Positions 13,301 through 25,300 of a stretch of 64,000 nt of DNA are shown here, in pieces. Each line of letters starts with the position of its first letter. The first letter of the stretch is position 1. The translations under genes and the position numbers were made by a program. Below the pieces are notes generated by a model. The model did not search any database and was not told the DNA's origin. It worked only from the letters and a program-made list of their open reading frames with translations. Origin of the DNA: Stichopus chloronotus (lineage: Eukaryota; Echinodermata; Holothuroidea; Aspidochirotida; Stichopodidae); contig CM037839.1 of assembly GCA_021234535.1 (NCBI GenBank), positions 27,791,475 to 27,855,474 on the forward strand, in the 5' to 3' direction.

Positions 13301-16300
13301 TTTGATTGTATTTTTTCAAGCAACAAACTCTTAGAGTAGGTTTGCTGTTAAAACGCTATTGTTGTGGGGCACTGTTCACCCAGGTTCACCCAGGTTCAAC
13401 CACGATCATTTGCGGCAATAAATACATTGTCTGTCAGAAGTCTTGAGTTCAGTTTTTTGTGGATATTGAAGTGTGATGTTTTAAGTGGATTTGTAATTCA
13501 TTTTTTGTGCGTTTTGAGGAAAACAATTTTTAGCTCAACCCACGGAGTGTGGGTAGAGCTTATGTGGTACTGTAGGGGGAGAAAATGTCTGTCTCTCTGT
13601 TCAAAAGCCCACTTCTTCTGCAGTTACTAGTGGATTTTTCTGAAATTTGCAGTGAAGGTGCCACATTGGGATGGCAATACAAGTTGTTCCTAACTATATG
13701 ATAGGACAAAGGGAAGTCATAATTTTTGGCTTTTTTGATATTTTTCCTTGTGCTTTAGATCCTTTTGAAGTCTCACTCCCTTGATTTGTGTGGTTATATT
13801 ATGTGGTAGTGAGTTGAAGTGAGCTTTATCTGGAGGGGCATGCTCACCACCTTAAATGAATAGCCTCAAGCTAAAGCTTGTGTAAGACAGTTTTCAGTTA
13901 CTTTGTTTTGACTGTTATTCTTGGGCATTACTGTCCACTGTGTACACAACTAATGTACCATGATGGCAAGTTCCCTGACAGCTAATTTTAGAATCAATTA
14001 CATAGCCCCCCTTGCTGGTTGTGTGGACATTGCATACAGAGGGGTTATTGTTCTTCACCAGTTGTTTCCCTGGTCTAGCTGGAATGGTTATCAGAGAATG
14101 TTAGGGAGTTGAGGTTTGGTCTTGGCTTGGTCAAGGCCCTGCACCAGTGGCATAACCAGACTTTTTATTTAAGGAGGGGGGGGGGGGGGAAGACAAGGGA
14201 TTATGGCACTTTCTAAGTGTAGTGTAGCATATACCACTAAAATTTTTGCCAAAAGTTCCTATCATAGTGCAGGAATTGGCAGTTCCCAACCTTCCAGACC
14301 TTGTGAATTGTGGCCAAATATTCTTCATTTTTGACAAACCACATTTAGAAATTTACACTTCCAAAAGGTCAGTCTCTGCAAGGATTGTGAGTGAAAGCCA
14401 CAAAAAGAAATTGTTGATTAGTTTTTGATAACATCAATAGTGCTAGTTTAGTTCAGTTTAAATTAATGTATTCAGGCACTTACAGGGGGGTTCACTAAGC
14501 AGAGATGCAACATTCTTATTTGTCAACAAAAGCCTACATATTTCATCATACTAGATTCTTTTCTTTTCTTTTCATTAATTTGTTTTTTTACGGAATCAAT
14601 ATTAGACTCCACACGACTTAGCAGCATTTACTTAAAGGGACTCATTGAGTTGACATCAATAAAGTTTGTGGTGGTTTTGAAGGATATAAACACATGACAA
14701 TACAATTAGCATAAGTAGTCAAGTTTCACATCCAATAGTTATGAAAACTGTCAAAATTTTCAAATTTTTGGCTGTTAGTTGCACTGGTTGTGTGCGTGTG
14801 AATGTAGTACTAGTATGAAAAGTGTCTGGTCACGAATTTTCATAAACCAAATTAAATCATTAATTACTTACTCATTAATGTTCCATTGTATGTGAAACAT
14901 TGGGATCTTCTTAGTTTGACCATTTGTCACTTGTATGTGAAGGAAACTTGACGGGTGTAGATAAATTTAGTGAATTTCAGGAAACAACTCAATGAGCCTC
15001 TTTAAAAAATGCATGGTGTGGTTTTCATCCAGTATTTTTTTTACTCACCAATTTCATTGGGGGTAGTGGGAGGGGACAATTAGACATTTGACAGCCCCCT
15101 CTGGTTATGCCACTGCCCTGCACAAACTGGTGGCATGTACTGGAAGTCTACTTTCTGATCCCTATCCCTGTCCCCTGTGGGCAGTGTTATATAGCTAAGA
15201 TTTATCCCTGAAACCAACTTTGCTATTTGTCAAATAGCAACTCCCTGCTGAAACGGTCCAGCTGCGAAAGTTAATTGGTAGGTCAACAGTATTTATGTGC
15301 TGGCCAGCCCAACATGAGTTTGTGTACAGTATGAACGATGTTAGGACCATAGATGTGTTCCAAATTAATTTTCAATTGGACACTTCCTAACATCAGAAGG
15401 GTTGAGCAACTGCAGCATCACTGCTCTAGTTATTTATTTGTTTAAGACGGTACCGGTATAGATAAATGGAGGTGGTATTGCGAAGGATTCAACAGTACTG
15501 GTACTACCCATGATCAAGTTAGCTGTCAGTTCTGCGAAAAGCGGTGCTGTGAATACCCTTACAGTGACTTCAGTGCAGGGATTTCATTTAACCCTGATGT
15601 GCACATGAATCATTGTTATTCATATTCCACATAGCCCTCCTTCACTCTGTCCTCACATTTCTCAGCCAGTATATTCCTACAATACTGGTGCATGTGTATC
15701 AATATGTACCATTGTTATTCATTTTCCACATGGCTTTCTTCACTCAGTCCTCACATGACTAAGCATGTCCATACTGTACAATACCATTGCATGTGTATGA
15801 ATATATACCATGTACCCACATAGGCCTTATTCACTCTGTCCTCACATCATAGTGCATTAGTATGTATGATGCTACAATATACCAGTGCATGTGTATTAAT
15901 ATGTAGCATTGTAAGTTGGTTTTCCCCGAATAATCCTTCTTGCACTCTGTCGTCACATCACTGAGTATATTTTGTCACTATGTACTATTGTAATACTCAC
16001 ATCCCACAATGAATTAGCCTTTGTTCACTCTGCCCTCACATTGCTAAATGATATTCCTACAATATACCAGTTCTTGTGTATGAATATGTACCATTGTCTG
16101 TTTCTCATATTCCAAATAGCCATTCTAGCACTATGTCCTCACATCACTAAGTTAGTATGTTCATACAATACCACTGCATCAATATGTACCATTGTTATTC
16201 ATATTCCACATAGCCTGCCCTTGCACCCTGTCCTCACATGACTTAGTATGTCCATACACTATGTGCATGTGTATCAGTATGTACCATTGTTATTCATATT

Positions 16301-19300
16301 CCACACATACCTTTTTCACTCTGTCGTCACATCACTCAGTGAGTATGTTTCTGCAATACCAGTGCATGTGTATCAATATTAGGGTTGGGCGGTATCAGAA
16401 AGAACAGGTACAGGTACTTTTTGCTCCTCTGTACCGGTACCAACTCCGGTACTTTTCTTTGTGCACATTTGCATTCCTGAAATGTTGCATTTAAAAATTC
16501 TTTGTTAATGCATCTACTCAAACATTCATACCCAATCATTCCATTCACATTCAGTTTTAGCATAAGTTAAAGTGAATTATTTTGTTAAACTTGGTCGTGT
16601 TTCTTATGCATGCTCGATATTTTTGAAGTTATAAGACTTGAAAAGAAATGTTAAGAAATATTTCCAGAGGGTTCTACGTTCCGTCTGTCCTGTGTTCAAT
16701 ATCAATTGGAAAAAGTTATTTGTTATCGAGTGTTATTTGTGATAGGCTACAACAAAACAGCGATGTCTTTCAGGATTTTTACAACTTGTTGACAGCATCA
16801 TATTTTTAGGCAATTTTGAGACAAGAAATGTGAGAATTAAGAGCACATTTCAAGGATATTTCTTGGAACGGTACTGGTTCCAAGAAAATTAATCCGGTAC
16901 CAGTCGGATTTGTGAAAGTACGGAGTAATACCGGCAGTAGTAATGGAATATTTCAACTGGTACCGAGTAGTACCGGTGCCCCCAAAATTGGTACCAATTT
17001 CTGTACCGGTACAGCCCAACCCTAATCAATATATGCCATTGTTATTGGTATCCCACATAGCTTTTTTTCACTTTGTCCTCATGTCACTAAGTATGTTGTT
17101 ACAATACCAGTGCATGTGTATGAATATGTACTGTACCATTGTTATTCATATTCTGCAGAACCCATCTTCACTCTGTTCTCACATCAGTGTGTTCCTACAA
17201 TACCAGTACTGTACATGTGTATCAATATGCACCATTGTTACCCATATCTCACATAGCCTTTATTCACTCTGTTCTCAGATCACTAAGTGCATGAGTATGA
17301 TGCTACAATACCAGTGCATGCATATCAATATGTACCATTGTTTTCCACACAGCCCTTCTTGCACTCTGTCCTCACATCACTGAATATGTTCCTATAATAT
17401 TAACATGTGTATCGATATATTCATTCACATCCCACAATGGCATACTAGCATTTATTTACTCTGTCCTCAAATCACTGAGAGTGTTTTTACAAAGTCAGTG
17501 CATGTGTATCAATATGTGCCATTGTTATTCCTATCCCATATAGTGTTTCATCACTCTGTCCTCACATCACTGTAAGTGAGTATGTTCCTACACGTGTATC
17601 ATCAGCATGTACGGTACTATATTCCTTGTAGCCTGTATTCATGTCCTCATATCAATAATTGAGTGTGTTGCTATACAATTTACATGAGGCAAGACACAGT
17701 GTAGAAAGTGTGTCTTATGAACAGGAATTTGTGCTTTCTTTCAGTGTTGATGCAACTGAGGAGACCCCGTATCCATCATTAGGACGGTTAATCAATCATG
17801 GGAACAACAAAGAAGTCAATTGCAAGGTTAAAGTTATTGAAGTATGTGGTAAACCAAGACTTGCTATTTTTGCAGCAAAAGATATCCCTCCTAATACTGA
17901 ACTGCTCTATGACTATGGAGTTCCGAAAGGTTTCAAATTTCCTCCACCATACTATGAAGAGAAGTCAACATCAGTTAATAATGCTGACTGTGTGAGTGAC
18001 ACTGCATCAAAGTCATGTCTTGATAACCTTGACAGGCATGAAGAAGAGATCTTGCCTTGGAGAGAAGAATCAACAAGCAGACAGACCAATGCAAGCAGTG
18101 AAAGGGGATATGCTGAAAACATTTTCTCAAGTGTGAAAGTGTCAGATAGTAGTAGTACAGAAACATGTGAAAGCAGGAAAGCACCTGACAAAAATTCTGA
18201 TCTCATGCTTGATGATCATGGTAAAGGTGAACCTTCTTCTGAAAATGTCTTTTCTGCACACCCAATTGAGTCTGAACAATGCCATGGAATCAGTGATATA
18301 AGAGAGCATACACCTGACCCAGAAACTAATAGCAGAAAAGATGACAAAGACATGAAATTAGAAGGAGTTGGGCAGTTAAATAAACCAAGTACAACAAGAG
18401 TAGATTGCGAAATTTTTCCAGAAACAGAATGTTGTGTTGACGGTAATTTAGGAAGTATCCATGAAGGAAGTGCAACATTAAGTGTTTGTGCAGTTTGCAA
18501 GGAAGTAGAAATGATAATGTGCCAGGGAAATGTACCTCTTCAAGGAAAACCATATGGGAGACCTCAAGAAGATAAGGGAAGCAGTGACAGAAGCAAAGCA
18601 GGTGATGCCGATGTTGGAAGCAGGGTTGGAGAACCACATGTTAGACTGGAAGCTGCAAACAGCTCAAATGCAACAGAAGATAGTGACTATCTTCCAGAAG
18701 CAAGCTCAGTTCAAGAGAGTTCAAGTGACACAGAGTTGGATGGTGACAGCAATGGAGAAGATGACACAAACTCATCCATGCCAGGTAATGACACCGTAGA
18801 AGTTGATGTTGATAAGACACAGGGGACAGAGCAAACTGAACGAAAGAGTAAACTAGGAGAGGATAGTGGCAATGTGTCCAAGAGTAAATCTGCGGAGGGT
18901 ATAGATAAGCTAGAGCAGTTTGATAGTTCAAGCAACATTAAAAGAATAACTGACACAAATGATGTTCAGGGAGATGATGCATCCATCTCTGTAGAGAGTT
19001 CAAGTGACACTGATGAGTTGGAATGTGACAGCAGTGGAGAAGGTGACACAGATCCATCCATGCCAAGTAATGCCACAGTAGAAGTTGATGTTGATAAGAC
19101 ACAAGGGACAGAGCACACTGAACGCAAGAGTAAGATAGTAAGGGATAGTGACAGTGTGTCCAGGAATAACTCTGCAGAGGCTATAGATGAGACACGGCAG
19201 TTTGATAGAAACAATAGTGAAAGAGTAACTGACACCAATGATGTCCAAGTAGATTATGCATCAATAGATAGGAATATGGATAAGTCACAAGGCAAAGCTG

Positions 19301-22300
19301 AATTCAGTAGTGTCAGAAGCTTCATTAAATCAAGAGAGGCTCAAAGTCACTGCATATCAGAAATAAAAAATAACTGTACCGGTAGACTAGATGCTATCAC
19401 TGTCAAAAGAGGTAAGTTAACACACAATGCAGATCAACACAGAAAAAGAGATGTTGCCATTGACGAAAATAGCATTGACAAGTCACAAGAAAGGGCAGAA
19501 AGTGCAAGTAGCACAAGAGCTACTTTTGGGGATAGTGATTTTTTTCCAGAAACTGAAAGTCTTGTTTCAGAGCGCAGTACGGAAGAGACGTCTGATGTTA
19601 TTCCCCATAGAATATCTTTGCAAAAGCGAAAGGAAACTGCAGGAAGGGTCAAGAAACTTGAAAAGTTGTCAAAAAAACATATTAAGAAGTCATCTAAACA
19701 TGTAAAGAAGCCTATAAAGACACCAAAGGAGCTACATTCAAAAGTGCAAGACTGTGGAAGACAAATATCACTCAAGCGTAAGGCATATTCAGAGAAATGT
19801 GACAAAAGCTGTAAAGGTAACAGCAGAGGGAAAAAGAGAATCAAAAGGTCAGTAGAAGAATCAGATGAAAGCAGTGAAAATGAAAGTCAGAGCGAAAATG
19901 AGAGCCAGAAGAATACAAGAAGTCCATGTAAATTCGTGAAGACTAGTAAACTGAACCAGTCTGCAAAATACAGCAAAACATCAATTACAGAAGAAGACAT
20001 CAGTGATGTTAGCAGCTCGAATGGGGTAGTACCAACCACAGAAAAAGAAATCAAGTCATGTAAACATGAAACAAAATTTGTGAGGACATCAAAGAAGCAG
20101 CTACATTCAAAAGTTCAAGACTGTGGAAGAAGAAGGTCACGCAAGCGTAAGGCACATTCAGAGAAATGTGACAGAAGCTGTGAAGGTAAGAGCAGAGGGA
20201 CAAAGAGATCCAAAAAGTTGGTAGATGCCTCAGATGAAAGCAGTGAAAATGAAAGTCAGAGTGAAAATGAGAGCCAGAAGAAAACAAGAAGTCCATGTAA
20301 ATTTGTGAAGGCTAGTAAACTGAACCAGTCTGCAAAATACAGCAAAACATCAACAACAGAAGAAGACACCAGTGATGTTAGCAGCTCAAATGGGGTACCA
20401 CCAACCACAGGAAAAGAAATCAAGTCATCTAAACATAAAACAAAACCTCTGAAGACATCAAAGAAGCGACATTCAAAAGTTAATCACTGTGGAAAACACA
20501 TGTCACTGAAGCATAAGATGCTTTCAAACGAATTTGACAGAAGCTGTGGAAGTAGCAGCAGACGGAAAAAGAGATCCAAAACGTTGGTAGATGCATCAGA
20601 TGAAAGCAGTGAAAATGAGAGACAGAGTGAAAATGAGAGCCAGAAGAAAAGACAAAGGCCATATAAATTCCTGAAGGCTAGTAAAGTCAACCAGTCTGCA
20701 AAGTACAGCAACACATCAACGACAGAAGAAGATACTCATGATGTGAGCAGCTCCGATGGGGAAGTACAAACAGCAAGAAAAGTTGACGGTAAAAGACTTT
20801 GGGATAGAAAAGACTATTGCTTCTTTTGTTCAAAAGCAGATTTCAAAATACCACGCCATTGGTCTATTTGGCATAAGGATGAAACATTGGTATGTGAAAT
20901 TGAAGACCTACCTAAATCATCAAAATCAAGACGAGAGAAGATTGCCTCCCTGAGGAATAAAGGGAACTTAAGGCATAACCTTACAGTGTGGGATACAGGT
21001 AAGGGAAAAATAGTGCCTCGGAAAAGGCCATGTTATGAGCAAGATGCTAGTGAATACCTTCCATGTGAATTCTGTTCAGGTGCCTTTAAAAGGGAATGGT
21101 TATCATTACACCAGAAGAAATGTGCTGAAATACATGGACGAGAGAGGCAGCGAAGGGTGCAATGTACTGCAAAGATGATGATCCCAGAGTCCAGTAATTC
21201 AGAAGAAATTTCTGAAATTCTGAGAGTGAGAGTATTGTCAAGGATGAATTCAGATGAAATAACTGCTGAAGTTAGACGTGACAATGACATTTTGATGTAT
21301 GGGAGTAGACTTATCAGAAGTCACCCTGAAGAGCACCAGGCACTCACAGTATCCCAGAAAATGAGAGACTTAGCTAAACTTGTAAAAGAAGCTCGCAGTC
21401 AGGATCCAACAATAAATGGAATAAGGGAATGTATCCACCCTAAGAAATATGACATAGTTGTGGCTGCTGTGAAGTCTGTTGCTGGATATTCCATAGAAAC
21501 AGATAGCTATAAGACCCCTTCATATGCCAGAAACATTGGCTTTGAGCTTGATAAAGTTATTGCACAGTTAAGTTCTGAAGCACTGAAGAAGACTGATGAC
21601 AAGAATCTATCACAGAATGTCAGCAACTTTCGGGACATTAAACTGGCATCATGGTCCCACGATATTTCCTGTGTTGCTCATCAGACACTAGAATCAAGGA
21701 AAAGGAATAGGCCAAACCTCCTTCCCTTAGCAGATGATCTGAAGAAACTTACAGATCACTTGAAGAAACACATGGAAATGTGTGAAGAAATGTTGCGTAA
21801 AGATCAGAGCTCAACAAAAACTTGGTTAGAGTTATGCCAGGCAACCCTAGCCAGTGTGTCTTTATTCAACAAAAGACGAAGTGGTGAAACAGAAAGATTG
21901 CTCTTGAAAGACTTTGAAAAAGGGTGTAATCAAGATACCACCATACCTGAAGAAGTGTTTCAAAGTCTTTCAGAATTGGAAAAAGCCTTAGTTATGAAGC
22001 TGAAGAGGGTTGAAGTGCGAGGGAAACGTAACAGAACAGTGCCAATTCTGTTAACAAATGACATGGTGTCACGAATTAACTTGCTGAATGAAACACGAAA
22101 GTCGGTTGGTGTGAATACCAAGGACAATCCATACGTCTTTGCAAGGCCCTATTTTGGATCACCTTTTTCAGCAAAGGTTGCTGAATGCTACCAGAAATTT
22201 TCCACCATGTGGTGCTCAAAACCCAGAGAACATACGCTCAACAAAACTGAGGAAGCACATTGCAATAATGTCACAGTTACTCTGCCTTAAAGAAAATGAG

Positions 22301-25300
22301 TTGGATCTTTTGGCGGGATATATGGGACACGATGTCCGCATACATCGTGAATTTTATCGACTCCCTGAGAGCACACTTCAACTTGCAAAAGTCTCAAAAC
22401 TTCTTGTAATGATGGAGAAAGGAAAAACCAGTGACTTCAAGGGAAAGTCTTTGGATGAGATCGACATGCGTTTGGACGAAAGTAAGTTCAAAGTTATACT
22501 TTGTCATGTAGTGTAGGATGCATCTTTTTTGTAGATACTGAGTTGTTTTCTTAGATGAATATACAACTTTTTGTAATTTTATAGCTTTGGAAAATGTCCC
22601 TCCTTCCACCCAGTCAAAAATCCTGTATGCGTCACTTTAATAGAAGCATACTGTATTTACGTATCACACAGTATTTTTGTTTAAATGATCTGCCATGACT
22701 TCAGGCAGATCATTTCATTGATGTGCCTCTTGGTCTGTAACCAATAGCTTACATGTAACAGGGTTTTAACAATGGACTGGTAAATTAATATCTCCAGAAT
22801 TTGTTTTTTTATGTTCTTTTTCTGTTTATTTATGGAGGTAAATATTCAACAGCTACGAAAAAATGTTCATAGGCCGAGCTTAATTGTGTTCATTTTTAAA
22901 ACCTAAAATTTGTGAAAATGGAATATATCCTACCATTTTAGTGAGTAAAAAATAGTCATTTTGCATCTCACTCTCACTGGATTTGAAACAATTTTCAAAG
23001 GGGTAGGTAAAATCTCTCCTCTTACACAGGTCTCACCCATGTCAGTAGGGGAAACTGATACTTTACACAATCTGCCCTTCTTCGAACCCTGTAAACTTTC
23101 CGCCACTCACAACTTCTCATAGGTCCCTCCAAAAATTATCTTTACACAATCCCCTTGAATGGATTGTTGATGTTGTCACGTACTGTTTTTTTTTACCAAT
23201 ATGACCAACACTTTGTTAAACTTTTAATACAGCTGATGATGAGAACGATGATGACCCGTCTCTTGAGGATGAAAAGTTGAAAGAATCTGAAGGTACGTTA
23301 CTGTAATGTGGCTGAATGCATCTCTGTAAATTACAACCATATGCTCAATTTTCGGAGTGCTACTGCTTTCATGAGGTGGATCTTGTAATCTTGTCTTTAA
23401 CCTTCCTCCTTCCAGCTTCTGTAAGAGTTCCATCAAGTTACTATCTTTTCTCATGCTTTAATTTCAATTTCAATTTCCCTTAAGGCATTTGTAAGTGTTT
23501 TAAACCAAACAAAACTGTACCCTATTTGACTTGACCTTGCATGTAAAGTGCATTTATGCAACTGAAATTAGTCTAGTTGTTTTTTAACTTAATTAAATTG
23601 AAGTTACACCGGTCCTATCTTACCAGCTAGAAACAAGGAAGACAGTAATTCAGTTGAAGGAAAAAGTGAGAAAGTCATTACTGATGCCAGACAGAGTATC
23701 AAAGGTTTGTAGATATGTTTATTTCCCTCATGATAGACATGTGTATTCTTCAAATGCAAAGTTTTACAATCATCCTAGTAGCTTGCACTTTAAATTTGCT
23801 GAGATGTAAATAGATGTGCATGCAATTTTGTGAAATGTTACTTCATGTAAGACTCAATAAGTCGCCATTATGAAGTTATTCACTTCACATGTGTAACAGA
23901 TGGTGCTATATACTCTGTTATTACTTATAGTATGCCATATTGTGGACACTGCAGCTACATAAGCATTTTATAAAAGATACCTAAGTTGAGATATTGTTTT
24001 AGACTGTTCAAAATTAAGTGTGACTTTTTTGGCGACCTATATTTCTTTTCAAAATAGAGAAAGAAGACCTCAGTTCAGCAGATTTCAATGATTTCGTCTC
24101 TGATGATGATGAAAGTCCAGAAGGTATATATTTATTTTAAATCAGTCATATTACATGAGTAAAATCCACCAGAAAAATAATTCCAAGGAACGCTATTGAG
24201 GTTTAACCTGTCTGACCATAAGAATTAAAGTTTTTTTTATAATCAGGAGGACCATTTAGAACAGTGGTTCCCAATCTTTTTTTTTTTTTAGAGAATACCA
24301 CCTCCTTTGCATGTCTTGAACTGCCCAAATGCTCCCCCTCATCCTTTCATTCATAATTAGATGCTCAATTATATTTTTCTGTTTGCAATACCAATAGAAC
24401 CCTGCATTTTTTAAACAAACTTACAATATAATGCAAACACAGAAGAAAATGGTCCTAAGTGTTGAGTTGTGTCTGTGTTCGTGTGTTTGTGACAAGTAGC
24501 TTGTTGTCACGATATCTCAAGAGTGGAAACTCAAATTTGGTACACAGATGCCTCATATTAAGAGGAAAAAAAATCAGGTTTTGGGTGGGGTCAAAGGTCA
24601 TCTGAGGTCACGGAAAGTCAAACTGAAAATCTTGATAACATAATATCTCAAGAAAGGAATAATGGAAACATTCAATATGTAGCCTACATATTGAATGTTT
24701 CCGTTGTAGCATGTTACTTTTAACATAAAGTAACAAATTCATCATTATGTGCTTTAAATGTGGTCTATTTGTGAATGTAAAATAATACATGGCTATCGTA
24801 GCATTGATATTCTTTTTTCTCTGCACCCAATGTGACTTCAGTTTTGCAGAATCAGATACTGACACCATGTCATTCCTATTGTAGTTTTTTTTTGTGACAG
24901 GATCAGCTCTTTCATGTCTGTCACTGTTAGAGCTGCTTGCAACTTTTATTTTCTGAACTTTCTAATTCAACATATTCATTTTCGATTGACATTGAAACCA
25001 AAATGTGTCTCTGGACTGTGGTTTCTCTATCCTCTTTTGTGTTTGTTGGCAATTATGATACTTAAATAATTGTAGAACAAATGAAAGTGACACAATCTGT
25101 TTTGTATAATCAACAGTTTTGTGATTTCGTTATTACTTCTTCAGTTTCATCAACGTCAGTGGTACGCAGAGGTGTCCCTAAAAGGCCTAAGAAAGGTATA
25201 GTCTTTTAAATTTCTTACATAGCAGCTATAGACCTTAATTCACTAGTAAAGTGGCCATTTTTGCACTTTTTTTCAAAAGGTAGGTCACTGTAAAAAGCAC

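Noticed and set aside
17952..20714. Many minus-strand open frames opposite the main exon
   Set aside because: They are shadows of a long coding exon rich in AGC/AGT and GAA codons; none has a domain.
24261..24360. CAGTGGTTCCCAATC as a MITE start
   Set aside because: It matches a hAT-type end, but no partner end or target duplication was found downstream.
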